Part shown: positions 37,223 through 46,426 of the stretch, one piece after another
Layout of the letters: every line of letters starts with the position of its first letter
Position numbering within the stretch: position 1 is the stretch's first letter
Origin: Streptomyces exfoliatus
GTDB lineage: Bacteria; Actinomycetota; Actinomycetes; Streptomycetales; Streptomycetaceae
Assembly: GCF_000725545.1 (NCBI RefSeq)
Contig: NZ_JNZP01000011.1
Span: 62,001 to 126,000 of the forward strand
Direction: 5' to 3'
Length of the DNA stretch: 64,000 nucleotides
Made by a program: the position numbers and the translations under genes
Notes under the pieces: model-generated
Database searches by the model: none
What the model was told of the DNA's origin: nothing
What the model saw: only the letters and a program-made list of their open reading frames with translations

Positions 37223-39247
37223 ATGATTCCCATCAGCCGCAGAGGATTCGTCGGCATCGGCGCGGGGCTCGTGGCCGGCGCGACGCTGCCGACCACCCAT
37301 GCGTCCGCCGCCGCGAGGGCGGCCACCGGCACCCTCGCCGACGTCCGGCACGTGGTGATCCTCATGCAGGAGAACCGCAGTTTCGACCACTACTTCGGCA
37401 CCCTGCGCGGTGTCCGGGGCTTCGGCGACCGCGCCGCGGGGAACCTGCCCGGCGGCTGGGGCATGTTCAACCAGCCGAACTGGGGCGGCCGTCAGTACCC
37501 CTGGAAGCTCAGCGACACCCCGCCCGCCGGCGGGGTGGACGGCGACACCCTCGCCCAGTGCACCGGCGACCTGCCGCACAGCTGGACGTCGCAGCACGCC
37601 GCCTGGAACAAGGGCCGGATGGACAACTGGGTCACGGGCGTGGGCAACACCCGGACGCTCGGCCACCTCGACCGCGAGGACATCCCCTTCCACCACGCGC
37701 TCGCCGACCACTACACGGTCTGCGACGCGTACTTCTGCTCGGCGCTCAGTGCCACCGGCCCGAACCGGACGTTCCTGTGGAGCGGCAAGATCGACGCCTC
37801 GAGCAAGGACGGCGGCGACGAATCGGGGCTGACCTGGGAGACGTACGCCGAGGCGCTCCAGCGGGCCGGGGTGAGCTGGAAGGTCTACCAGAACGCCCAG
37901 GACAACTACGGCGACAACGGCCTCGCGTACTTCAAGAGGTTCACCGACGCGCGCCCCGGCGACCCGCTGTACGACCGGGGCATGGGCTCGGTTCCCAAGG
38001 TGACCGGCTCGACGCCCGACGACATCGCCGCCGCGATCCGCGCCGACGTCGTGGCGGGCACGCTGCCGCAGGTGTCGTGGGTGGTGGCGAGCGAGGCGTT
38101 CTCCGAGCACCCGTACGCCCCGCCGGGGGACGGCGCGCACTTCGTCGACCTCGTCCACCGCGCACTGGCCGCCGACGCCGAGGTCTTCGACTCCACCGTG
38201 CTGTTCCTCAACTACGACGAGAACGACGGCTTCTTCGACCACGTCCCGCCGCCCGTCGCTCCTCCTGGAACCCCGGGCGAGTACCTCGACGGCGTACCGA
38301 TCGGCCTGGGCTTCCGCGTCCCCATGGTCGTCATGTCCCCGTGGACCCGGGGCGGCTGGGTGAGCTCCGAGGTCTTCGACCACACCTCCGTGCTGCGCTT
38401 CATGGAGAGCTGGACGACGGCCCTCGGCACACCGGCCACGTGCCCGAACATCAGCGCCTGGCGGCGGAAGGTGACGGGTGATCTGACCGGGGTCTTCGAC
38501 TTCGCCCACCCGGTGTACGGAGTCCCGGCCGGCCTTCCCTCCACGGCGAAGGTGATCGGCCAGTCCACCTGCGCCCCGCTGCCGAACCCCGCCCCGCAGA
38601 ACAACGCCCTGCCCGCGCAGGAGCCCGGCACCCGGCCGGCGCGCGCCCTGCCGTACCAGGTCAACGGCAACCTGGACCGGTTCGAGTTCGGGGCCGCCGG
38701 CAAGATCCTGGCCTGGTTCTCGATGACGAACCAGGGGGCGGAGGCCAAGCGTGCGGCGCACTTCACGATCCACCCGCACCAGCACCGCGACACGGCGGCC
38801 TGGCAGTACACCGTCGACCCGGGCGGCACGGCCTCCGACTACTTCAACATCGGGCTCGGGTCGGGGGCCGGGAAGTACGACATATCGATGATGGGCCCCA
38901 ACCGCTTCCTGCGGCGCTTCACCGGTGACGCCTCCAAGGCGGGCAAGGCCGTGGAGGTCGCGGCCCGGTTCGCGCCCGAGGCGGGGACCGGCCGCACGGC
39001 CCTGTGGTTCAGGATGAGCAACGCCTCGGCCGGCCCCGTGACCTTCACGATCCGCTCGAACGCCTATCGCGCGGACGGCCCGTGGACGTACACGGTGCCG
39101 GCGAACTCCACGCGCGAGGACTTCTTCAACGCGGTGGCCTACCAGCACGGCTGGTACGACTTCACGATCGTCGCGGACATCGACGGGACCTGGTCGCGCC
39201 GGTACACGGGCCACATCGAGACCGGGAGCGCGAGCGTCACCGGCTGA
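37223..39247 (+). CDS. plcA: Tat-exported non-haemolytic-type phospholipase C
   Basis: The 674-residue protein begins with a twin-arginine signal (ISRRGFVGIGAGLVAGA). The phosphoesterase domain follows with family motifs VVILMQENRSFDHYFGTLRGVRGFGD, the PHSW...HAAWNKGRMDNWV block, DEPFHHALADHYTVCDAYFCS-type metal/active-site residues and NYDENDGFFDHVPPP. Two C-terminal DUF756 beta domains (about 490-575 and 580-670) complete the Pseudomonas/Mycobacterium PLC architecture. It hydrolyses phosphatidylcholine-type lipids outside the cell. ATG 37223 is preceded by GGAGAGGCGG. The symbol is by family only; substrate preference is not provable here. Confidence 0.92.
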   Translation: MIPISRRGFVGIGAGLVAGATLPTTHASAAARAATGTLADVRHVVILMQENRSFDHYFGTLRGVRGFGDRAAGNLPGGWGMFNQPNWGGRQYPWKLSDTPPAGGVDGDTLAQCTGDLPHSWTSQHAAWNKGRMDNWVTGVGNTRTLGHLDREDIPFHHALADHYTVCDAYFCSALSATGPNRTFLWSGKIDASSKDGGDESGLTWETYAEALQRAGVSWKVYQNAQDNYGDNGLAYFKRFTDARPGDPLYDRGMGSVPKVTGSTPDDIAAAIRADVVAGTLPQVSWVVASEAFSEHPYAPPGDGAHFVDLVHRALAADAEVFDSTVLFLNYDENDGFFDHVPPPVAPPGTPGEYLDGVPIGLGFRVPMVVMSPWTRGGWVSSEVFDHTSVLRFMESWTTALGTPATCPNISAWRRKVTGDLTGVFDFAHPVYGVPAGLPSTAKVIGQSTCAPLPNPAPQNNALPAQEPGTRPARALPYQVNGNLDRFEFGAAGKILAWFSMTNQGAEAKRAAHFTIHPHQHRDTAAWQYTVDPGGTASDYFNIGLGSGAGKYDISMMGPNRFLRRFTGDASKAGKAVEVAARFAPEAGTGRTALWFRMSNASAGPVTFTIRSNAYRADGPWTYTVPANSTREDFFNAVAYQHGWYDFTIVADIDGTWSRRYTGHIETGSASVTG

Positions 39248-39259
39248 GCCCGGGGCCGG

Positions 39260-39293
39260 GGGCCGGGCGGCGGGCCTTCCGGCCGCCCGGCCC
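39260..39293. terminator. Terminator between phospholipase C and DUF6197 genes
   Basis: A 12-bp perfect stem (39260-39271 with 39282-39293) with a 10-base loop lies between two convergent genes. Confidence 0.75.
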
Positions 39294-39306
39294 GTACGGG
39301 GTGCGG

Positions 39307-39930
39307 TCAGCGGCCGGCGTGCGCGGCGCGGTGGATCGTGGCGTCGAGGAGCGCCACGGCGTCGGCGGCCGTGCGGCCCGGGGCCCGGTTCCACGGCCCG
39401 ATCAGGTCCTGCCAGCCCCGCGATCTGAGTTCGGCCATGATCCAGGCGGCCGACTCGTTCATCGTCGTCGCGCTGCCGTAGCCGAGACGGTGAGCGGCGA
39501 GGAGCGCGCCGCAGACGCATCGGGCCCCCCGGGCGTCGCGCAGCTTGTACGGGGCGTTCTGCCAGCCCCACTCCGTCAGGACGAGGCGCGCGTAGCCGAG
39601 GTGGACAGAGGGGCGCAGCTCGGACCGGCCGACCCGCCGCCAGGCGTACAGCAGGTCGGGCAGTACGGCTCCGAGCCGGCCCGGGAGGCGGCGCTCGGCG
39701 GGAGGGGGCGGCGGCAGCGCGTGGAGGGCGTCGGCGACGAGGCGGTCCACCGGAACGGTGAGCAGGTCGCGCCAGCTCTCCGTTCCCGGCGGGGGTTCGT
39801 CGGGGGGCGCCGGGAGGGGTTCCCGGGTGGTCCAGTCCGTGACGATCCGCTGCCAGGTCGCGCTCTCGTAGAGGGCGGCGGCCTCGCGGTCGAGGGTTTC
39901 GGGGTCGAGCAGGGAGACGGCAGGCGGCAT
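39307..39930 (-). CDS. DUF6197-like protein
   Basis: The 207-residue protein starts at 39930 with AGGAGC upstream. The C-terminal half has the DUF6197 pattern: LTEWGWQNAPYKLRDARGARCVCGALLAAHRLGYGSATTMNESAAWIMAEL, then WNRAPGRTAADAVALLDATIHRA. The Cys pair CVCG is typical. No enzyme or transporter motif is visible and no function is known to me. It is cytoplasmic by composition. Confidence 0.7.
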   Translation of the reverse strand: MPPAVSLLDPETLDREAAALYESATWQRIVTDWTTREPLPAPPDEPPPGTESWRDLLTVPVDRLVADALHALPPPPPAERRLPGRLGAVLPDLLYAWRRVGRSELRPSVHLGYARLVLTEWGWQNAPYKLRDARGARCVCGALLAAHRLGYGSATTMNESAAWIMAELRSRGWQDLIGPWNRAPGRTAADAVALLDATIHRAAHAGR

Positions 39931-40298
39931 CCGGGGGCTCCTCGGTCGGGTTTCTCCATCCTTCACAAGGAATGTCGGCTTTGCGACTTTTGCCCTTGAG
40001 TGCCCACTCGGACGACAGCGCCCTTATCGCCCACTTCCCCATAATCAGAATTACGGCGCATATTCGGACATTGAACGCCTGGTGATGCGACTCACTTTCC
40101 CCGAAAGGCAGCGGCGCCCCTGGGGCCCGCGGACCGTACCGGACAAGGAAGTTCGACCGGCAGGGGACGGGTCCGATCTTGAATTCCGTGAATTCCGTGA
40201 TCCATTTATCTGGTCCCGACTTCCACTCCCCTTGTTCTCCGTCGCATTACTGGCCTACGGTCACCTCCATTCGAGCGGATCGCCGAATCCTGCCACCG
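39931..40298. other. Long leader/promoter region of the LysM-lysozyme-like gene
   Basis: This stretch holds no gene. It contains AT-richer segments (about 39955-40065) likely to include promoters, and a tandem AATTCCGTG duplication (40182-40199). It precedes the c-di-AMP riboswitch. Confidence 0.55.
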
Positions 40299-40451
40299 CT
40301 CGTCACACCTCCCTTTTCACCCGACGGCAGGAGCGGGGGACCCACGAATACGCCGGTCCGGACCTCCGGAGCGGCTCGGGGTGAAGCCGCGTGCGCGCGG
40401 CCGGACACCTCCAGTCCGAACCCGACAGCTCACCCCGCAGGCGCCGGAGAG
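40299..40451 (+). ncRNA. c-di-AMP (ydaO/yuaA) riboswitch
   Basis: Conserved ydaO-family elements appear in order: GAGCGGGGGACCCACGAA (about 40331-40348), CTCGGGGTGAA (about 40375-40385), a variable GC hairpin, then CCGAACCCGACAGCT (about 40416-40430) followed by a closing segment ending GCAGGCGCCGG. The element ends just before the ribosome-binding site of a LysM/lysozyme-like gene. In Streptomyces such riboswitches control cell-wall hydrolase genes such as rpfA, with c-di-AMP turning expression off. End positions are approximate. Confidence 0.85.
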
Positions 40452-40461
40452 GAAACCCGTC

Positions 40462-41328
40462 ATGCCCGCACACGGTAAGCACCGCCGCCCCCGACGCCAC
40501 CCCGTCTCCCGGGGGCTCGCCCTGGTCGGTACGGGTGGGGCCGCTCTCGCCCTCCCCCTGATCGCCCCCGCCGCGGCCGGTGCCGCGCCCGTTTCCGGAG
40601 CCCCGGAAATCAGCCGGCCCGCCGTCGCTCCCGCCGCGGCTCTCGCCCCTGCGGCCGCGCCCAAGGCGCCCGCCGCAGCACGCACCTACACCGTCGTCAG
40701 CGGTGACTCGCTTTCCCTGATCGCCCAGAAGAAGGGAATTCAGGGCGGCTGGAAGGGCCTTTACAAGGCCAACAGGAGCGCGGTGGGTGACAACCCGTCA
40801 CTTATTCACCCGGGTCTTGAACTGACACTCGTTCGGGATTCCGCGAAGGCGGCTCCCACCAAGGCGAAGGCCGCCCCCGCCACGACGAAGAAGGCCGGTA
40901 CGGCCGAACGGGCGAGCCGCTCCGAGCACAGGGCTGCCGCCCCGGCCGCCGTGGCCGCTCCCGCCGCCGCTCCCGTCCAGGCGGCCCCGGCCGCCGCCAC
41001 CCAGTACGCGAACAACCTCGACGGCTGGATCCGGGAGTCGCTGGACATCATGGCCCGGCACGGTATCCCCGGTTCCTACGACGGAATCCTCCGCAACGTC
41101 ATGCGCGAGTCGTCCGGCAACCCGCTGGCCATCAACAACTGGGACTCCAACGCGGCCAAGGGCACCCCCTCGAAGGGTCTGCTCCAGGTGATCCAGCCGA
41201 CCTTCGACGCCTACCACGTGCCGGGCACGTCTACGGACCTGTACGACCCGGTCGCCAACATCACCGCGGCCTGCAACTACGCGGCCGACCGCTACGGCTC
41301 CATCGACAACGTCAACGGCGCCTACTGA
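40462..41328 (+). CDS. Secreted LysM plus lysozyme-like (SLT/Rpf-type) cell-wall hydrolase
   Basis: ATG 40462 follows GAGAGGAAA. The 288-residue product has a Sec signal peptide (about 1-43, LALVGTGGAALALPLIAPAAAGAA). A LysM domain lies at about 74-123 (RTYTVVSGDSLSLIAQKKG...LIHPGLELTLV), followed by an Ala/Lys/Pro linker. The C-terminal transglycosylase-like domain (about 205-288) has the catalytic Glu in IPGSYDGILRNVMRESSGNP and SKGLLQVIQPTFDAYH. It should bind and cut peptidoglycan during growth or germination. The upstream riboswitch ties it to c-di-AMP. Its end overlaps the convergent gene by 7 bp. Confidence 0.9.
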   Translation: MPAHGKHRRPRRHPVSRGLALVGTGGAALALPLIAPAAAGAAPVSGAPEISRPAVAPAAALAPAAAPKAPAAARTYTVVSGDSLSLIAQKKGIQGGWKGLYKANRSAVGDNPSLIHPGLELTLVRDSAKAAPTKAKAAPATTKKAGTAERASRSEHRAAAPAAVAAPAAAPVQAAPAAATQYANNLDGWIRESLDIMARHGIPGSYDGILRNVMRESSGNPLAINNWDSNAAKGTPSKGLLQVIQPTFDAYHVPGTSTDLYDPVANITAACNYAADRYGSIDNVNGAY

Positions 41329-42608
41329 TCCCGGAAGTGCCCGGTGAACCAGGAGGTGGCGAGCTCCGCCACCTCCTCGAGGGCACCCGGTTCCTCGAAG
41401 AGGTGGGTGGCGCCATCCACGACGGCCAGCCGGTTCTCGCAGCGCAGCAGGGAGCCGGCCCGCCGGTTGAGGTCCAGGACCAGGGCGTCCCTGCCTCCCA
41501 CCACCAGGAGCGTGGGCGCGCGCACCCCGGCGAGACGGTCGCCCGCGAGGTCGGGCCGGCCACCGCGTGAGACGACGGCGGCCACGGGCGACCCGGGGTC
41601 GCCCGCCGCCCACAGCGCGGCGGCCGCCCCCGTGCTCGCGCCGAAGTAGCCGAGCGGGAGGCCGTCGCTCTCGGGCCGCCCGGCGAGCCAGTCCGTGGCT
41701 CCGGTGAGCCGCCCCGCGAGCAGCGGGGTGTCGAAGACGTGTGCCCGGTCGGCCGCCTCGGTCTCGGTGAGCAGGTCGAAGAGCAGGGTGCCGAGACCCG
41801 CCCGGTTGAGCTCCGTCGCGACCGCCCGGTTGCGGGGGCTGTGCCGGCTGCTGCCGCTGCCATGGGCGAACAGGACGATGCCGATGGCCCCCTCGGGCAC
41901 CGCGAGCCGCCCGGCCAGGACGGCCCCGGTGGCGGGGATCCGCACGTCCGACTCGTGGACGACCGGGCCGTGGGCCGCGCGGTTGCGGTCCAGGCAGGCG
42001 ACCACCTCGGCGTCGGGGGTCTGGGCGAAGTCCCGGTAGAACTGCCCGATCGCGTAGAACAGCTCCGGTGTGTGGACGCTCACGGTCTCGTCGGCCTCGC
42101 CGCCGAGCCGGTCGGTCCAGCCCTGCGGGGCGACGGGTACCGCGAGGACGATCCGGGCCGCGCCCTTGGCCCGTACCACCCGGCAGGCGGCCAGGGCGGT
42201 GGCGCCGGTGGCGAGACCGTCGTCGACGACGAGGACCGTCCGGCCTTCGAGGGGGATGGACGGTCTGCTGCCCCGGTAGCGCCCGGCCCGCTGGTCGAGC
42301 TCGGCATGCTCCCGCACCTCTGCGGCGGCGATGTCCCGCTCGTCCGCCCCGGTCCGGCGCAGCACGCGCTCGTTGAGCACCCGTACCCCGCCCTCGCCGA
42401 GGGCGCCCATGGCGAGTTCCGGCTGCCCCGGGGTCCCCAGCTTCCGTACGAGACAGATGTCGAGCGGGGCGCCGAGGGCGTCGGCGACCTCCGCCGCCAC
42501 CGGCACGCCTCCACGCGGGAGACCGAGGACCACGACGTCCTGGTCCTTGAGGTGGCCGAGGCGGGCGGCGAGCTGCCGGCCCGCGTCGGTGCGATCGCTG
42601 AAGTACAT
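41322..42608 (-). CDS. Phosphoribosyltransferase-dienelactone hydrolase-like fusion protein
   Basis: The 428-residue protein joins two enzymes. Residues 1-215 are a type I phosphoribosyltransferase domain (LGLPRGGVPVAAEVADALGAPLDICLVRKLG; PRPP loop VLVVDDGLATGATA at 125-138). Residues 220-428 are an alpha/beta hydrolase domain (IGIVLFAHGSGSSRHSPRN; elbow GYFGASTGAAAAL; acid region VVGGRDALVLDL; final His in DGATHLFEEPG). The arrangement recurs in actinobacteria, often near stress genes. Substrates are unknown. The start is MYFSDRTDAGRQLA at 42608; upstream in-frame sequence is not protein-like. Confidence 0.88.
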   Translation of the reverse strand: MYFSDRTDAGRQLAARLGHLKDQDVVVLGLPRGGVPVAAEVADALGAPLDICLVRKLGTPGQPELAMGALGEGGVRVLNERVLRRTGADERDIAAAEVREHAELDQRAGRYRGSRPSIPLEGRTVLVVDDGLATGATALAACRVVRAKGAARIVLAVPVAPQGWTDRLGGEADETVSVHTPELFYAIGQFYRDFAQTPDAEVVACLDRNRAAHGPVVHESDVRIPATGAVLAGRLAVPEGAIGIVLFAHGSGSSRHSPRNRAVATELNRAGLGTLLFDLLTETEAADRAHVFDTPLLAGRLTGATDWLAGRPESDGLPLGYFGASTGAAAALWAAGDPGSPVAAVVSRGGRPDLAGDRLAGVRAPTLLVVGGRDALVLDLNRRAGSLLRCENRLAVVDGATHLFEEPGALEEVAELATSWFTGHFRDQ

Positions 42609-42719
42609 GATCCGCCGCCCTTCCGCATGCGCGGCTCCGGGCACGGGGCGCGACCGTGTGCGCCCGCCTCCTTGCCCGTACCTCCAGGGTAGGCACATGC
42701 GGGCCGGGAGGTGGTCCCG

Positions 42720-43484
42720 TCAGGCGGCGAGGAAGGCCTCGATGGCCTCGGCGAGGGCCTGCGGGGTCTCCTCGGGCGCGTAGTGGCCGGCGTCCTTGAT
42801 GACTTCCAGGCGTGCGTTGGGATACCAGCGCAGCCAGGTGGCCTCCATCGCGTCCGCGCCGAGCGCCGGGTCGTGGGCGCCGACGACCAGCAGGACCGGG
42901 GTGGGGTTGTCGCGGACGCGCTCGTGGAAGTCGGTGCGGGACCAGGAGTCCAGGTAGGCGCGGAAGGCGGTCGCGGAGGAGCGCCCGACCGAGCGCTCGA
43001 CGAGGGCGCCGAGCCAGGCGTCGTCGTATCGGCCCCCGGTGGTGTTGTCGATGATCGCGCGCCGGTTCGCCGGTTCCTCGGCGGCTCCGGCGAAGAGTTC
43101 CCAGGTCTCGCCGTCGAGGGGGAAACCGGCCGCGGAGACGGGCGAGATGCCGATGATCGAGCGGACCCGGTCGGGGGCGTCGAGGAGCATCAGCTGGGCC
43201 GCCTTGCCGCCCATCGAGTGCCCGATGACGGAGAAGGAGTCCCAGCCGAGGTCGTCGGCGACCGCGAGGGCGTCGGCCGCGACCTCCTCCATCGTGTAGG
43301 CGCCCGTACGGTCGAGCGCCTCGCCGTAGCCGCGGCAGTCGACGAAGGCGTAGGAGCCGTCGGTGTCGTTCAGATGGGCGCGCAGCGGGGCGAAGCTGGT
43401 GCGGTCACCGAACCAGTTGTGCAGCACGAGGGCCCGCCGGGGGCCGCCGCCCTGTACGTCGTACGGAAGAACGCGGTCCGTCAT
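42720..43484 (-). CDS. Alpha/beta hydrolase
   Basis: The 254-residue protein has HNWFGDRTSFAPLRAHL as the oxyanion region. The nucleophile elbow is VIGHSMGGKAAQLMLLDAP, the acid region VVGAHDPALGADAM, and the catalytic His is in IKDAGHYAPEETPQALAEAI. It lacks a signal peptide, so it acts inside the cell. Proline-iminopeptidase, haloperoxidase and esterase relatives share this pattern, so no substrate is assigned. It is divergent from the large SpoIIE-type phosphatase gene. Confidence 0.85.
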   Translation of the reverse strand: MTDRVLPYDVQGGGPRRALVLHNWFGDRTSFAPLRAHLNDTDGSYAFVDCRGYGEALDRTGAYTMEEVAADALAVADDLGWDSFSVIGHSMGGKAAQLMLLDAPDRVRSIIGISPVSAAGFPLDGETWELFAGAAEEPANRRAIIDNTTGGRYDDAWLGALVERSVGRSSATAFRAYLDSWSRTDFHERVRDNPTPVLLVVGAHDPALGADAMEATWLRWYPNARLEVIKDAGHYAPEETPQALAEAIEAFLAA

Positions 43485-43645
43485 CGTGCCCCCTGAGCGC
43501 GAGGTGGTGGTGGCGCCGCGTCCGCGACGCCGGTCGACGACCGAGTGTGACGGCGCGAGCGCGCCCGGTCAACACCGACGGGCCGGGGAGGGGGCGCTCG
43601 GGTCCGGGGATGCGGTGCCCTTCGTCCCGGGCGCATCCTTGCTGT

Positions 43646-46264
43646 GTGACCCCGCACGGCACGTCCGGACCCGGCCCGGTCGGCGGCACCGGACGTCTGT
43701 CCGGGAAGGGAACCGCCGACGGGCCCGGATCCAACACGCTGACCATGACGCTCGCGGAGGCGGCGCTTCGTACCGTCGAGGAGGTCGGCGGGTGCGCGGG
43801 CGGGGTGTATCTGCGCTCCGGCACGACGGGGCTGCTGCGGCTCGCGGTTCTGGTCGGGCTGCCGGGACCTTTGTTCCGCCCGTGGTGGCGGATGCATGAG
43901 AACAGGCCCTTCCCGGTGGCGGAGGCGCATCGCTCGGGCCAGCCGGTGTATCTCGCCGACGTCGAGGACGCGATGCGACAGTTCCCCCAACTGGTGGCGA
44001 GCCTGCCGTTCCCCTTCGGTTCGCTCTACGCGCCGGTCGTCGCGGGTCGTGAGCGCTTCGGGGTGCTGGTGGTGCTGCGGGCGCCGACGCCCGGGGTGGC
44101 GGTGAGCGGTCCTGACCGGAACCGGATGACACGGGAGGCACTGCGCCTGGGCGAGTCCCTGGCCGGCCTGTCGCGGCTGGGCACGGTGGTCGAGTGGCCC
44201 GGTGATCCGGTGTGCGTGCAGTTGTCCACGGCGGGCGCGCCGCCGGTCCGGTTCGGCACCCTCGACTGGGACCTGGACACCGGCACGGTGACGATGGACG
44301 CCGGGCTCCTGGAGATCCTCGGCGCGGAGGTGACCTCGCCGTGCTCGATCGAGACGCTGACGTCCCTCCTGGAACCTGAGGACGGGTACGCGCTGTGGGC
44401 GGCGGCCCGTCAGGCGACGGGTGCGGACGGGCGGCCGTCGGTGCGGAGGTTCCGGCTGAAGGGGCCGGACGGCGGACTGCACCTCCTGGAGGCCTCCACG
44501 CGCGCCCGTGTCCTCCCGCCGGGCCCGGACGGCGGGACCGGTCCGGCGGCGCCGGCTCCCGACTCGCCCGAAGGAGGCGGCGGGGCCGGTGGCATGCGGC
44601 TCTTGTGCACCCTCGTCGACCTCGGTACCGGACTGATCGGTTCCGACGCCACGGACCGACTGCCGCGGGCCATCCTGGCGATCGACCGCCTGGGACGCGT
44701 CACCTACGTCAACGAGCGCACCGAACGGCTGCTCGGCAGGCCCCGCGGGGCCCTGGCGGGGCGGCCGTTGTGGGAGGCGCTCCCCTGGTTCGGCCTCCCC
44801 TACCACGAGGAGCAGCTGCGCGCCGCCCTCGTCTCCGGCCAGGCGGTCCGCTTCGTGGCCCGGCCGGAGCCCGGCCGGTGGCTGTCCGTCTCGCTGCATC
44901 CGGGGCGGGACGGGTTGACGATGGTCCTGGTCCCCGAGGAGGACCATGCTGAGCCCGCCCGGGGAACGGGCGGCGACACGGGAACGGACGGCGAGAAGGT
45001 CCCGGACGGGGAGAAGGGCCCGGCGGACTCGCTCTCCGTGCGCGGTGACCGGATGCCGTCGCCGTACCGGCCGGTCGCCCTGGCCATCGCGCTCTCCGAG
45101 GCGGTGACGGCGCGCCAGGTGTCGGCGGTGGTGACGGAGGAGCTGCTTCCGGCGTTCGGCGGGCGCCAGTTGGCCATCTACCTGCTCAGCGACCGGCGCC
45201 TGTACCTGGCCTGGGAGACGGGTTTCCCGCCGGGCTTCCTCGAACCCTTCGACGGTGTGGGTCTGGAGGCCCGGGTGCCGGGGGTGGAGACGCTGACGAC
45301 GGGCAGGCCGCTGTTCTTCGAGTCCATGGAGCAGCTGGGCCAGGCCTATCCGGACCTTCCGCTGGACGCGCATTCGGGGGCACGGGCGTTCCTCCCGCTG
45401 ATCGCCTCGGGCCGGCTGGTGGGCACCTGCATCCTGGGCTTCGACCGGCCGCGGGGATTCAGCGCGGAGGATCGGACCGTGCTCACCGCGCTCGCGGGTC
45501 TCATCGCGCAGGCCTTGGAGCGGGCGCGGCGGTACGACTCGGAGTCGGCGGTCGCCCGGGGGCTGCAGGACGCGCTGCTCCCGCACCGGTTGCCGGTGCG
45601 GGAGGGGGTGGACACGGTGGGCCGCTATCTGCCGGGTACGGAGGGCATGGACGTGGGCGGCGACTGGTACGACGTGATCGAGGCCGGGCAGGGGCGCCTC
45701 GCACTCGTGATCGGCGACGTGCAGGGGCACGGGGTGGCCGCCGCGGCCACGATGGGGCAGCTGCGCAGCGCGGTACGGGCGTTCGCGCTGGGCGGTCACC
45801 GGCCGCAGGACGTCATGCGGGGGACCAACCGGCTGCTCATCGACCTTGATCCGGGGCAGTTCGCGAGCTGTTGCTACGTACTCCTCGACCCGGACACCGG
45901 TGAGATGCGGGCGGTACGGGCCGGGCATCCGCAGCCGCTGCTGCGGCGGCCGGACGGGTCGACCGAGGTGCTGGAGCTGGCGGGCGGGGTGGTGCTCGGG
46001 GTCGACGACCGGGCCTCGTACCCGGTGACACGGCTGCGGCTCGCCGCGGGTGCGGTGCTCGCGCTCTTCACGGACGGGCTGGTGGAGCGTCCCGGCCGGG
46101 ACATCGACGAGGGGATCGAGCGGCTGCGCAGGGCTCTCGCCGCGACCGGTTCGCTGCCGCTCACGGAGGCCGCCGACCGGCTGATCCGGGAGGCGCGGCA
46201 GGCCACGGCCCGCCCGGACGACATCGCGCTCCTACTCGCGTCACGCGTGCCGGAGCACGGCTAG
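43646..46264 (+). CDS. PAS/GAF-containing SpoIIE-type PP2C phosphatase
   Basis: This ~872-residue regulator has an N-terminal GAF-like region (about 35-200) and PAS-like segments (about 215-420; ILAIDRLGRVTYVNERTERLLGR). A second GAF follows (about 470-630; GARAFLPLIASGRLVGTCILGFDRPRGF). A C-terminal SpoIIE/PP2C domain (about 650-870) has metal motifs GMDVGGDWYDV, VIGDVQGHGVAAA, LALFTDGLVE and DDIALLL. Such phosphatases dephosphorylate anti-anti-sigma factors in Streptomyces partner-switching. GTG 43646 and ATG 43745 are both possible starts with no clear ribosome-binding site. The stop codon lies within the left end of a MITE-like element. Confidence 0.88.
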   Translation: MTPHGTSGPGPVGGTGRLSGKGTADGPGSNTLTMTLAEAALRTVEEVGGCAGGVYLRSGTTGLLRLAVLVGLPGPLFRPWWRMHENRPFPVAEAHRSGQPVYLADVEDAMRQFPQLVASLPFPFGSLYAPVVAGRERFGVLVVLRAPTPGVAVSGPDRNRMTREALRLGESLAGLSRLGTVVEWPGDPVCVQLSTAGAPPVRFGTLDWDLDTGTVTMDAGLLEILGAEVTSPCSIETLTSLLEPEDGYALWAAARQATGADGRPSVRRFRLKGPDGGLHLLEASTRARVLPPGPDGGTGPAAPAPDSPEGGGGAGGMRLLCTLVDLGTGLIGSDATDRLPRAILAIDRLGRVTYVNERTERLLGRPRGALAGRPLWEALPWFGLPYHEEQLRAALVSGQAVRFVARPEPGRWLSVSLHPGRDGLTMVLVPEEDHAEPARGTGGDTGTDGEKVPDGEKGPADSLSVRGDRMPSPYRPVALAIALSEAVTARQVSAVVTEELLPAFGGRQLAIYLLSDRRLYLAWETGFPPGFLEPFDGVGLEARVPGVETLTTGRPLFFESMEQLGQAYPDLPLDAHSGARAFLPLIASGRLVGTCILGFDRPRGFSAEDRTVLTALAGLIAQALERARRYDSESAVARGLQDALLPHRLPVREGVDTVGRYLPGTEGMDVGGDWYDVIEAGQGRLALVIGDVQGHGVAAAATMGQLRSAVRAFALGGHRPQDVMRGTNRLLIDLDPGQFASCCYVLLDPDTGEMRAVRAGHPQPLLRRPDGSTEVLELAGGVVLGVDDRASYPVTRLRLAAGAVLALFTDGLVERPGRDIDEGIERLRRALAATGSLPLTEAADRLIREARQATARPDDIALLLASRVPEHG

Positions 46265-46426
46265 GGCCTCTCGTTTGGATCATGCCGGGCTCGCGGGGTC
46301 CGGCACCGCACCTCGCCGCGTTGTCGTCGGTTCCCGTGGCTCCGCCATGGCGCCCTCCTCCGCCTTGCGAAGCACGGCACCAGACCCCGCTCCCTGATCC
46401 GGCCTGATCCAAACGAAAGACCCTAG
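46261..46426. mobile_element. MITE-like element, 166 bp, with 22-bp terminal inverted repeats
   Basis: The ends, 46261-46282 (CTAGGGCCTCTCG...GGATCA) and 46405-46426 (its reverse complement with 2 mismatches), form terminal inverted repeats bounded by CTAG on both sides. Internal sequence is also partly palindromic (CGGGGTCCGGCACCG against CGGTGCCAGACCCCG-like). It has no coding capacity, so it would move only with a transposase supplied elsewhere. The left end includes the stop codon of the phosphatase gene. A 13-bp direct repeat CTAGGGCCTCTCG recurs at 46423-46435. Confidence 0.75.

Noticed and set aside
37067..40042. 991-codon minus-strand frame over the phospholipase C gene
   Set aside because: The plus strand has a Tat signal and all PLC motifs. 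The antisense frame is typical high-GC shadow.
40182..40199. AATTCCGTG duplication as an operator
   Set aside because: It is a short direct repeat in the leader region without symmetry or clear promoter context, so it is noted but not claimed as a site.
42609..42719. Possible N-terminal extension of the phosphoribosyltransferase fusion
   Set aside because: The upstream codons are Arg/Pro/Gly-rich and the conserved family start is MYFSDRTDAG at 42608.
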